Notes under the pieces: model-generated | What the model was told of the DNA's origin: nothing | The model's database searches: none | Seen by the model: the letters and a program-made list of their open reading frames with translations, nothing else | Position numbers and translations under genes: made by a program | From: JBHICC01 sp046759385 | Lineage (GTDB): Bacteria > Pseudomonadota > Gammaproteobacteria > Acidiferrobacterales > SPGG2 | Length of the DNA stretch: 24,713 bases | Direction of reading: 5' to 3' | Assembly (NCBI GenBank): GCA_046759385.1 | Contig: JBHICC010000041.1 | Location: forward strand, 1 to 24,713 | In this document: in pieces, positions 1-6,926 of the stretch | How positions within the stretch are numbered: the stretch's first letter is position 1 | How the letters are laid out: the number at the start of each line of letters is the position of its first letter

Positions 1-307
1 TCGTGGTGCCGGAGCGATCGAGGTTATAAAAATCCCAGTTGATCCGATGACGCGGTGTGAAGCGGTAGTAACCGCCTAATCGGCCGACAGTAGCGTCGTC
101 TTCGAGGCCGAGGTTGCGGCTAAAGTCAATGGTAGTGCCGATCCCCACCGGATCAATTGTGCTGGCCCTGAGCTCGGTGTCGATATCCTCGATAAAGAAC
201 GCGCCTAAGGTCACGCGGCCACGGTCGGGGAAGTCCTTCTGCGCGAAGGCGGGCGTGGCGAGCGCGCCGATACATAACAGGCCGACCAGCTTCGTGACTA
301 TTTTCAT
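1..307 (-). CDS. Putative outer-membrane beta-barrel protein, N-terminal part (truncated by window edge)
   Basis: An open frame reads leftwards from an ATG at 305-307 to the window edge without a stop (102 codons). It begins MKIVTKLVGLLCIGALATP followed by AFAQ, a clear Sec signal peptide with an AxA-type cleavage site near residue 23. The mature part alternates polar and hydrophobic residues (RVTLGAFFIEDIDTEL, then later GGYYRFTPRHRINWDFYNL), as in outer-membrane beta strands. A purine-rich AGAAGAAC lies a few bases upstream. The gene diverges from the RatA-like gene. Barrel topology is inferred from strand pattern only, and the substrate is unknown. The C-terminal portion lies outside the window, so a porin-like or lipid A-modifying barrel cannot be separated. 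Confidence 0.65.
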   Translation of the reverse strand, partial: MKIVTKLVGLLCIGALATPAFAQKDFPDRGRVTLGAFFIEDIDTELRASTIDPVGIGTTIDFSRNLGLEDDATVGRLGGYYRFTPRHRINWDFYNLDRSGTT

Positions 308-413
308 TTTGTTCTTCTAGTGGGTACCGATAGTATAGTTGCGTCGGCGAGTTGAAGATACTAAATGTCGAACGCCGATACTACATCTCAACAGAATGAT
401 CCGCTGTAGGATT

Positions 414-418
414 GGTGA
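414..418 (+). promoter_or_regulatory. Ribosome binding site deciding the TTG start of the RatA-like gene
   Basis: GGTGA at 414-418 lies 7 bases before a TTG at 426-428. This supports a TTG start that gives the family-typical N-terminus (LPTYSDQRKLPYSNENMF) over the upstream in-frame ATG at 396, which has no comparable purine stretch. Confidence 0.5.
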
Positions 419-425
419 ATCACCC

Positions 426-866
426 TTGCCAACGTACAGTGATCAACGCAAGCTACCTTACAGCAACGAGAACATGTTTGATCTCGTAGCCGATATCGAG
501 CGTTATCCCGAGTTCCTCGCCGGGTGGCTCGCCGCTGACATCCGACAGCGCGATGGCGACGTGCTGTATGTGGATCAAGCACTCGGGCTGGGCATTCTTC
601 GGTTGCGCTTCAGCTCGCGTGCCGTTCTGAGAAGACCCGAGCGCATTGACATTGCATCGACCGATGGGCCCTTCGAACGCTTCGACATCAACTGGCAGTT
701 TGAACCAATCTCAGACCTTAAGTGTCTATTGCACTTTCGCTTGTCCTATCGTTTGCGTTCCTCATTGGTGGAGATCGTAACAGCACGGTTTCTTAGTGAG
801 TCCGCGCGAGCTGTCGTGACGAGCTTCGAACGCCGTGCAGCTCAGCTGTATGGATCGTCTAAGTAG
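426..866 (+). CDS. RatA/COQ10-like START-domain protein (putative quinone or lipid binding)
   Basis: A 146-residue protein if the TTG at 426 is the start. The N-terminal block YSNENMFDLVADIERYPEFL is the hallmark of the RatA/COQ10 branch of the polyketide cyclase/START superfamily (usually 145-158 residues). The rest follows the fold, ending in an amphipathic C-terminal helix with FERRAAQLYG. Family members bind ubiquinone as COQ10-like chaperones; Escherichia coli RatA has been described as affecting ribosome subunit joining. Here the usual RnfH neighbour is missing and the gene lies 160 bases upstream of menF. A quinone-handling role is therefore attractive but inferred. An alternative ATG start exists at 396. 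Confidence 0.8.
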   Translation: MPTYSDQRKLPYSNENMFDLVADIERYPEFLAGWLAADIRQRDGDVLYVDQALGLGILRLRFSSRAVLRRPERIDIASTDGPFERFDINWQFEPISDLKCLLHFRLSYRLRSSLVEIVTARFLSESARAVVTSFERRAAQLYGSSK

Positions 867-919
867 TGTATCAGGCCGTTCCGCGAAGAAACCGTTCGCA
901 TGTGCCAATGCGTTGTCGT

Positions 920-939
920 GGTATCGGCTATTTGATACC
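920..939. repeat. Short inverted repeat upstream of menF
   Basis: GGTATC at 920-925 and GATACC at 934-939 form a 6-bp dyad with an 8-nt loop in the 159-base gap between the RatA-like gene and menF. No T-run follows, so it does not look like an intrinsic terminator. It may be an operator or a chance occurrence. I see no convincing promoter in the rest of this gap. Confidence 0.25.
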
Positions 940-1025
940 CTCGAAACAAGCACGTGCATCCCTTTCCTGAGGGTCGTCTAAACCGGAAGCCATAAGCGCA
1001 CGTCAGGCACGCGGATTCCACGCCA

Positions 1026-2408
1026 TTGCATTTATGTCTTGATCGCACTATTGATGCTCACCGCTTCCTGCGGGACCTTGACCGGCGCCTGCGTGACGCG
1101 CTTTACGACTGCCCGGATCTATCGGAAACCGAGTTGCTGAGCCTTACCCTCTCCGTGCCGGAGCTAGCCTGCGGTAACTTCCATGCGCTGGGCAAGGACT
1201 ATGTCTATTGGACACGTGCCGAAGCCCAGCACGCGCGTCTGGGGGTAGGCAGGGCGGTAACTATCGAGACACAAGGGCAACAGCGTTTCGACTTGCTCCA
1301 TGAGGCTTTCACTAATTTACGTGCTAACTGGCTTACCTTAAGCCCCGATGACTTGTCCCTGGAGCCGTGTGCGTTCGTCGGCTTTTCGTTCGACGCATTG
1401 GGTCAAGCGCGTTGGCATGGTCTGGCAAACGCCTTGCTGTTCGTGCCCGATTTGCTGTTGGAACGTAAGGGATCAACGTGTGGTCTGACCTTGTCTGTTC
1501 ATTCGGCGAAACGTTTAGACGCGAAGCATGTGCATGCCCATTGGATGCAACAGGCGCAAACGCTTGTCGCCAATCTTCTCAATCCACCGGCCTATCCAAC
1601 GGCAACCGGGGGGGTACACCGAGATGCCGACGAACGCTTTGACCATGAATGGTTGACACGCGCACAAAAGGCCCTGTCGGCGATTCGTGCGGGCGCCCTG
1701 GAAAAAGTTGTACTGACACGCCGTGTGCGTGTCGCCAAGGCACAACCGCTTGATCTCAACCGGGTGCTCACGTGGCTCGAAGGTCAATATTCGAGCTGTG
1801 TTCAATTTGCGGTGGGCGCAGACGACGGTGTCTTAATCGGTGCCTCGCCCGAGCGCCTGGTGGCACTGGACCGTGGCATGGTGAATTCCGATGCTGTTGC
1901 AGGAACGGCCGTGAGAGAGGAGGATCTGCTAAGGAATGAGAAAGCGCGAATGGAACAGGCGTTGGTCGTGAACGACATTGTCTGCGCCTTGGAGCCCTTC
2001 TGTGCGGACCTCGAAGTGCCGGCGACACCTAAGCTGCTCGCGTTACCTACTCTGCAGCACTTGTGGAGCCCGATTCGTGGGCGGGTCAAACCTGGCGTGT
2101 CCTTGCTGCAGCTTGCGGCGCGCCTTCATCCCACCCCTGCGGTCGGCGGTATTCCTCGAAAGGAAGCGCTTGCTTGGCTTGAACAGCACGGCGAGGATTG
2201 GCGCGGTTGGTATACCGGGGCGCTGGGCTGGTTGGGACGCGATGGCGACGGCGAGCTCTCGGTCGTTCTGCGTTGTGCGATGCTGAATGCGCGCAAAGCG
2301 GAGCTCTTCGCGGGTGCTGGCATCGTCGCCGGTTCCGATCCCGAGGACGAGCTTGCTGAGACCGAGCGCAAGCTGCAAACGATGCTGGATGCCTTGGCTG
2401 TCGCGTAG
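1026..2408 (+). CDS. menF: Isochorismate synthase (menaquinone-specific)
   Basis: Converts chorismate to isochorismate, the first committed step of menaquinone synthesis, in the cytosol. The 460-residue protein has the C-terminal chorismate-utilising domain. Visible family blocks are EKVVLTRRV (residues 226-234, with the presumed general-base lysine at 227), GASPERL (272-278), NDIVCALEPF, LHPTPAVGG (367-375) and the Mg-binding end block AGAGIVAGSDPEDE (429-442). Adjacency to menD, 22 bases downstream, favours menaquinone-specific MenF over siderophore EntC or anthranilate/salicylate homologues. The start chosen is a TTG at 1026; no strong ribosome binding site is visible, so the exact N-terminus is uncertain. 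The promoter of the menFD unit was not identified. Confidence 0.93.
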   Translation: MHLCLDRTIDAHRFLRDLDRRLRDALYDCPDLSETELLSLTLSVPELACGNFHALGKDYVYWTRAEAQHARLGVGRAVTIETQGQQRFDLLHEAFTNLRANWLTLSPDDLSLEPCAFVGFSFDALGQARWHGLANALLFVPDLLLERKGSTCGLTLSVHSAKRLDAKHVHAHWMQQAQTLVANLLNPPAYPTATGGVHRDADERFDHEWLTRAQKALSAIRAGALEKVVLTRRVRVAKAQPLDLNRVLTWLEGQYSSCVQFAVGADDGVLIGASPERLVALDRGMVNSDAVAGTAVREEDLLRNEKARMEQALVVNDIVCALEPFCADLEVPATPKLLALPTLQHLWSPIRGRVKPGVSLLQLAARLHPTPAVGGIPRKEALAWLEQHGEDWRGWYTGALGWLGRDGDGELSVVLRCAMLNARKAELFAGAGIVAGSDPEDELAETERKLQTMLDALAVA

Positions 2409-2430
2409 CAACGCCAAATTTAGTTGAGCG

Positions 2431-4137
2431 ATGGATTACGGCCAGACGAACCTGCGTTGGGCGAAGGCTTTCATAGACGGGCTTGCTGCCGGTGGTGTGC
2501 GGCATATCGTCGTGTCGCCAGGCTCGCGCTCCACGCCGTTGATATTGGCGTGCACGGATCGGCACGATCTTAAAGTCTGGGTACTGCCGGACGAGCGCAG
2601 CGCCGCATTCTTCGCACTGGGGCTTGGTAAAGGCGGACAGGAACCCGCTGCAGTAATTGGTACCTCCGGGACCGCCCCGGCAAACTGGTATCCCGCTGTC
2701 ATTGAGGCCGCGCATGACTTCCAGCCGCTGATCCTGGTAAGTGCTGACCGGCCTGCCGAGCTGCAAGACAGCGGTGCGAATCAGACCATCGATCAAACCC
2801 GTTTGTTCGGCACGCACGTGCGTGCGTTCGTCGCGTTGCCGCACGCGGAGATGTCTGAACAGGCGCTGCGCTACGTGGGCTCGGTGGGAATGCGAAGCGT
2901 CGACCAATGTTGTTGGCCCGTCCCGGGGCCAGTGCATATCAATGTGCCATTGCGCGAGCCGTTGGTGTCAACCGATGCGCTGCCAGCATCCGACACGGGT
3001 ACCGATCAATCCATCAACATCGATTACCCACGTCTGGCGCCGTCTCGCAAAGAGGTTACAGCGCTAGCGACATGGCTTGGCGGGCGCCGCGGCGTCATTG
3101 TTTGTGGCCGGGGGAATTACGACTCCGATTTCGCAACGGCCGTAACCGCGTTGGCTCGGCAAGTTGCTTGCCCCATTTTCGCTGACCCGTTGTCGGGGCT
3201 GCGCACGGGCGAGCACGATCGCTCCCATGTGATCGTGCATTACGATGCCTTCTTGCGCCGTCCGCAGTTCGTCAAAAGTAACCGTGCCGATTGGATCTTA
3301 CAATTCGGTGGCGTTCCCACATCTAAGGCACTGCAACAATATCTAGATAAGCTCAGTACGGGAAACATTGCCGTAGTGGTACCGCATGGCCCCTGGCCCG
3401 ATCCGCAACACCGCGCGGGCCGCGTTTTGCATGTGGATCCGACACTCCTGTGCAGGCAGCTCGGCGCCGCGGACATCACCTCGACACCGCCGGCATGGAC
3501 CGATGGGTTCTTGAGCGAAGAGCGCCGGGCCCGAGAAACCATCACTCGCTATGAGAACGATCTACCACTCGAGGCCACGGTGCTTCAGCAGCTCATGCGC
3601 TCTTCACCGGGGAATACGGTTGTCTTCGGTGGCAACTCGATGGTGATGCGGGACCTGGACAGCTTTTTCAGCGGCAGCGCGCACGCACTCAGACTGCTTG
3701 GCAACCGCGGTACCAGTGGCATTGACGGTAACGTGTCGACGGTATTAGGGATCGCCGCCGCCACTGACGATCCCGTCGTCGGTTTGCTCGGTGATCTGGC
3801 GCTGTATCACGACATGAACGGGCTGATCGCAGCGAAAGGTCTCAGTGCGACCTTGGTGGTATTCAATAACGACGGCGGCGCGATCTTTGGTTACTTACCG
3901 CAAGAACAGTTACCCGACTTTGAGCGTTACTGGCTAACGCCGAGCGGGCTCGACTTCGCGCAAGTGGCGAAACTTTATGGTTTGCGGCATTGGCGTGTGC
4001 ACAATGCACATGCATTTGACACCGCACTGGTCAAATCACTCGAAGGCACTGGTGTGGGTTTGATTGAAGTGGTCGTCGACCGTGAGGACAGCCTCAAGCG
4101 CCACCGACTGTATTGGCGGCGAATCGCAGAAGGCTGA
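2431..4137 (+). CDS. menD: SEPHCHC synthase (2-succinyl-5-enolpyruvyl-6-hydroxy-3-cyclohexene-1-carboxylate synthase)
   Basis: ThDP-dependent enzyme that adds decarboxylated 2-oxoglutarate to isochorismate. The 568-residue length is typical. N-terminal domain: SPGSRSTP (29-36) and DERSAAFFALG (54-64), which holds the conserved ThDP-activating glutamate E55. The middle shows SADRPAELQDSGANQTIDQ. C-terminal pyrophosphate domain: GNRGTSGIDG (424-433), the metal/ThDP motif GDLALYHDMNGL (454-465) and NNDGGAIF (479-486). ATG start, 22 bases after menF, so the two genes are probably cotranscribed. It ends 25 bases before the convergent NapC-type gene. No disruption is seen. Confidence 0.97.
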   Translation: MDYGQTNLRWAKAFIDGLAAGGVRHIVVSPGSRSTPLILACTDRHDLKVWVLPDERSAAFFALGLGKGGQEPAAVIGTSGTAPANWYPAVIEAAHDFQPLILVSADRPAELQDSGANQTIDQTRLFGTHVRAFVALPHAEMSEQALRYVGSVGMRSVDQCCWPVPGPVHINVPLREPLVSTDALPASDTGTDQSINIDYPRLAPSRKEVTALATWLGGRRGVIVCGRGNYDSDFATAVTALARQVACPIFADPLSGLRTGEHDRSHVIVHYDAFLRRPQFVKSNRADWILQFGGVPTSKALQQYLDKLSTGNIAVVVPHGPWPDPQHRAGRVLHVDPTLLCRQLGAADITSTPPAWTDGFLSEERRARETITRYENDLPLEATVLQQLMRSSPGNTVVFGGNSMVMRDLDSFFSGSAHALRLLGNRGTSGIDGNVSTVLGIAAATDDPVVGLLGDLALYHDMNGLIAAKGLSATLVVFNNDGGAIFGYLPQEQLPDFERYWLTPSGLDFAQVAKLYGLRHWRVHNAHAFDTALVKSLEGTGVGLIEVVVDREDSLKRHRLYWRRIAEG

Positions 4138-4162
4138 GTAGAAGAGAGCCTGGTTGGTCTTT

Positions 4163-4714
4163 TTATGAGCCGGTTTGTGCGGCGCTACGATGTCGGCTCA
4201 AGTCCTTGTGTCCAACATTGATGTGGCACGAGACACACTGTCGATCGATTCTCCCAGCGAAATATTTTTGGTGCGCTAGCACACCGAGCTCATTATTGAT
4301 CTCGGCATTCGCCAGATTGCTGTGACAGGTCAAGCAGCCTGAATCATATACATAGCGTTCTCTCTCATTGCGCTTAGCCTCCCAGTCAACCGAATCAGCA
4401 TAGGTAAGCTCCGCGAAGACATCTTTCATTCCTGTGTAACCCTTCGCAACGAGATAGACCAGGTTGTTATTGTGCGGTAGATGGCATTCACTGCATTTGA
4501 CCTGCACGCCATGACTGTTGTTGCCGCCATGCACATCTTCGCGGTAAGCGGCGGCAACCGGCTTCATACTGTGACAGCCGCCGCAAAACTCCACATCTGA
4601 GGTAGCCTCAATCATACTTTGCGTCACCAGCCAGGAGGCGGTTACGCCAATGGGCACGGCGAGAAAAACAATCCCTAGGATCCAAATAAGTTTTTTTCTG
4701 CGCGAAAAGTCCAT
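4163..4714 (-). CDS. NapC/NirT/NrfH-family tetraheme cytochrome c (membrane quinol dehydrogenase)
   Basis: A 183-residue protein with one N-terminal membrane anchor (residues about 8-30) and a periplasmic domain with four CXXCH heme sites: CGGCH (44-48), CSECH (74-78), CLTCH (127-131) and CVSCH (160-164). The first site continues as CHSM, matching the NapC/NrfH pattern in which a nearby methionine can ligate heme 1. Family members oxidise menaquinol or ubiquinol and pass electrons to a periplasmic reductase. It lies 58 bases downstream of the 12-heme gene on the same strand, so its likely partner is that protein. NrfA, NapA and Dms/Tor genes are absent here, so the symbol is left blank. A perfect hairpin sits just upstream. 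Confidence 0.9.
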   Translation of the reverse strand: MDFSRRKKLIWILGIVFLAVPIGVTASWLVTQSMIEATSDVEFCGGCHSMKPVAAAYREDVHGGNNSHGVQVKCSECHLPHNNNLVYLVAKGYTGMKDVFAELTYADSVDWEAKRNERERYVYDSGCLTCHSNLANAEINNELGVLAHQKYFAGRIDRQCVSCHINVGHKDLSRHRSAAQTGS

Positions 4715-4733
4715 AACGACTATTCACAAAGAA

Positions 4734-4759
4734 GCAGGGCGATCACAGGATCGCCCTGC
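4734..4759 (-). terminator. 11-bp hairpin between the two cytochrome genes (attenuator or partial terminator)
   Basis: Perfect inverted repeat: GCAGGGCGATC at 4734-4744 and GATCGCCCTGC at 4749-4759, with a 4-nt loop. On the minus strand it follows the 12-heme stop codon (4773-4775) and is itself followed by TTCTTTGTG, a weak T-rich tail. It could terminate part of the transcription or protect the upstream message, giving more 12-heme mRNA than NapC-type mRNA. Because the T-run is interrupted, full termination is unlikely. Confidence 0.6.
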
Positions 4760-4772
4760 GGGTTTGCGTTCA

Positions 4773-6680
4773 TTACTTGGTCATCGCCCGAATCGCTTGG
4801 TTGTGAAGCCGATCCGTCGGCGCTTTGCCTTCCATCTTCCAGATGCCCGTGTCCTTAACGTGACAGGCAAGACATGTGCCGACGCGGGTGATACGTTGCT
4901 GCTCCGCTTTAGTGAAGGGGCGTGCGCCCTTGTGTGCCACCTGTTGGATCTGCTTGCCGTCTTCATCGACGATGCGCTCGAGCTCGGTGTCGATCGGTAG
5001 GCCATTATCTTTAGCATTGTAGATACCCGTACCTAAGCCGATGGCCTTTCGGCTCATGTGACAGTCGGCACACGTACGCGATTTCGCGCTGACCGTGTGC
5101 GGTTGCACCGGGCTGTGACCGATACCCAAGGTACCGTCGACCGTCTTGAAGATTTTGTTATTGACGATGTTTTTCTTCCCTTTCATCTGCGTGAAGATCA
5201 CCTGACAGCCGGGAATGAATGGGGAAACTTTGCCCTCGGTGTTAATTCCCAGGACCGGGGTTTCCCAGCGCAGGTACGAACGCGATTCCTGCCAGTCATA
5301 GGCAGTCTTTTGACGGTTCGCACGCATGCCTGATTGGCTCGCATCATCCATGTTCTTGGTATTGATCCAATCACCACTGGGCTTGCCGATGTCCTGTTTC
5401 GCATGGCAACCGTAACACTGCGGGGCCCAGCGCGCGTGGCAGGCATAACATTCCAGCTTCTCCATATGGGTGGGAATCGCCACCATGGCCGCGTGCCCTT
5501 CGGGCGACAGCACTTTCTTCATGTCCGCGAGCTGCGGCACTGTGTGCTCTTTGCCGGTGAGTTTCGCAAGCAAGATGATTTCCTTGCCCTTCCTCTTGAG
5601 ATTCGTCAGCGGTCTGCCGCGGGACGTCATCAAGTTGCTGCGCTTGTCGATGCTGCCGTGGCAGTCCTCGCATTCGATCTCGATGGCATAGTGGCGTTTC
5701 TCGTAGATATTGCCGTCGCCGTGAATGTCATTGAGTGTGTGACAGTCAATACAGGTCATGCCGCGCTGGTAATGCACATCGGCTTCGAGATGATCGTAGT
5801 TCTGGCCGTGGAGCCTGCCCTGCTTGCCGCCGGTCGGGGTCCACGGGGTGCCGTAACCGGCGCTTTCCATCGTGCCGATGAAACTCGGTCCGGTGCGCGC
5901 GCCGCGGTTATGACAATGAATACATTGATTCGCCGGGATCTTCTTGGTGATACGGTGAAAACGCGGACGTCCGGGCTTGTCTTTATTGATCGCCTTGTCA
6001 CCGCCTTCGTACTTGCCGCTGTCCGAGTAAACCATATGGCAAGCCGCGCAGCCGCTGGCACGATAGTCGCCGGCGCGCTCGTGGCCCTTGCTCCAGAGAT
6101 GGCAACGCAGGCATTGATTGCGCAGATAATCGTCAGCCGGGTTGTTCTCCGGACCCTCAGGTTTCGAGGGGTCGTAGAACGGTAACTGTTTTAGCGACTT
6201 GACTGTGCCGGGTCCTTGCGAGCCTGCACGTTCGACGTCGTAGTTCGCATACTTCGCCTGCTTACCCTGTGCGCCCCAGGCATAGCGCGTGCCGCTGATG
6301 ACACCGGCGCTGGTGGCGTGCAACGAGTGCATCATGTTCTCGGTTTCCTTGCGATGGCAAATGCCGCAGGTTTGCTTCACCACACGGAAATCACTTGGAT
6401 TGGCGTGCATGCCCTTGTGGGCAGAAAGAATCCCAGTGGCCTCGGGATTACCTTTGTGGCAGTTCGTACACGTCAGCTTGCTTTTTACCGGGTTGTCGCC
6501 GATACGTTCAATGCCTTCGTGGCACGTAAGGCACTTCTCCGTACCCATGGCTTTCGGGAACTGTTTGGCGCCCGCAGTGAGCGGAAAAGAAAAGGTAACT
6601 GAGGCGACCAAGGCAAAGATCAGGATAGATAGAAATGACAAGCTGACGACGACGGCCCGGGGGGCGCATTCATGTCCCAT
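4773..6680 (-). CDS. Periplasmic dodecaheme (12 CXXCH) cytochrome c, function unknown
   Basis: A 635-residue protein when started at the ATG at 6678-6680, which has a strong upstream GGAGGAG. An in-frame GTG at 6693-6695 overlaps that Shine-Dalgarno and is less likely. A signal peptide or N-terminal hydrophobic segment spans about residues 9-36, with TAGA as the possible cleavage site. Twelve CXXCH sites begin at residues 50, 71, 105, 190, 211, 253, 310, 337, 411, 422, 537 and 603. There is no CXXCK site and no CX15CH site, so it is neither NrfA-like nor a plain MccA-type sulfite reductase. Hemes cluster at 50-109, 190-257, 310-341, 411-426 and 537-607, with long heme-free stretches that could form a catalytic or binding domain. 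The NapC-type gene downstream suggests electron input from menaquinol. The substrate or acceptor cannot be told. Confidence 0.88.
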   Translation of the reverse strand: MGHECAPRAVVVSLSFLSILIFALVASVTFSFPLTAGAKQFPKAMGTEKCLTCHEGIERIGDNPVKSKLTCTNCHKGNPEATGILSAHKGMHANPSDFRVVKQTCGICHRKETENMMHSLHATSAGVISGTRYAWGAQGKQAKYANYDVERAGSQGPGTVKSLKQLPFYDPSKPEGPENNPADDYLRNQCLRCHLWSKGHERAGDYRASGCAACHMVYSDSGKYEGGDKAINKDKPGRPRFHRITKKIPANQCIHCHNRGARTGPSFIGTMESAGYGTPWTPTGGKQGRLHGQNYDHLEADVHYQRGMTCIDCHTLNDIHGDGNIYEKRHYAIEIECEDCHGSIDKRSNLMTSRGRPLTNLKRKGKEIILLAKLTGKEHTVPQLADMKKVLSPEGHAAMVAIPTHMEKLECYACHARWAPQCYGCHAKQDIGKPSGDWINTKNMDDASQSGMRANRQKTAYDWQESRSYLRWETPVLGINTEGKVSPFIPGCQVIFTQMKGKKNIVNNKIFKTVDGTLGIGHSPVQPHTVSAKSRTCADCHMSRKAIGLGTGIYNAKDNGLPIDTELERIVDEDGKQIQQVAHKGARPFTKAEQQRITRVGTCLACHVKDTGIWKMEGKAPTDRLHNQAIRAMTK

Positions 6681-6686
6681 GCGAGG

Positions 6687-6693
6687 CTCCTCC
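6687..6693 (-). promoter_or_regulatory. Ribosome binding site of the 12-heme cytochrome gene
   Basis: On the minus strand GGAGGAG occupies 6693-6687, six bases before the ATG at 6680. It decides in favour of that ATG over the in-frame GTG that overlaps it. Confidence 0.65.
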
Positions 6694-6731
6694 ACCTGGT
6701 TCTTATCTTCGAATGCGTCTGTAACCTAACG

Positions 6732-6759
6732 ACTATACAAGAACTGTGGTATATGACAA
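6732..6759 (-). promoter_or_regulatory. Sigma70-like promoter for the multiheme cytochrome pair
   Basis: Read on the minus strand, TTGTCA (6759-6754) and TATAGT (6737-6732) are separated by 16 bases, each one mismatch from the -35 and -10 consensus. The expected transcript start lies about 45 bases before the 12-heme ATG at 6680. No other hexamer pair in this divergent region is as good on this strand. A palindrome begins at the first base of the -35 box. Confidence 0.55.
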
Positions 6760-6775
6760 CCCCTGGCGCAGGGGT
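6759..6775. promoter_or_regulatory. Palindrome abutting the cytochrome promoter -35 box (possible operator)
   Basis: ACCCCTG (6759-6765) and CAGGGGT (6769-6775) are perfect inverted arms with a 3-base GCG centre. The dyad touches the -35 hexamer of the minus-strand promoter and lies within the divergent region shared with menB. The position suits an activator or repressor of the cytochrome genes. The cognate regulator is unknown, and a 7-bp dyad could arise by chance. Confidence 0.35.
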
Positions 6776-6866
6776 GGCCACCTTGCGGGATGTACGTTAG
6801 ACCACCCGTGTTGTGAGGTTTTAAGTCGGGTTGGACGCGCGCAGGCAAAGTCGGTCCGTAGCAACG

Positions 6867-6894
6867 TTGCCGCAGAGTCAAAGAAGCCTAAAAT
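6867..6894 (+). promoter_or_regulatory. Candidate sigma70-like promoter for menB-menA-menC-thioesterase
   Basis: TTGCCG (6867-6872, four of six consensus bases) and TAAAAT (6889-6894, five of six) are separated by 16 bases. The pair lies 32 bases before the menB ATG and just upstream of its TGGAGGG ribosome binding site, giving a short leader. Assigned from hexamer match and position only. Confidence 0.4.
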
Positions 6895-6926
6895 GGCCGG
6901 GCGCCCGTTACCCTGGAGGGTTTCCG

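Noticed and set aside
920..939. Terminator after the RatA-like gene
   Set aside because: The 6-bp dyad has a long loop and no T-run, so it is kept only as a weak inverted repeat.
2086..2937. 283-codon minus-strand open frame across the menF/menD junction
   Set aside because: Antisense to two certain enzymes and spanning their junction; the product is Arg/His-rich and low in pattern, as expected for a shadow frame.
5334..6185. Long open frame (283 codons) on the plus strand
   Set aside because: It is antisense to the 12-heme cytochrome, whose twelve regularly placed heme motifs prove the minus strand is coding; the plus-strand product has no recognisable domains.
4773..6680. Assignment of the 12-heme protein as nitrite reductase (NrfA) or octaheme sulfite reductase (MccA)
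   Set aside because: There is no CXXCK site as in NrfA and no CX15CH site as in MccA, and the heme count is twelve.
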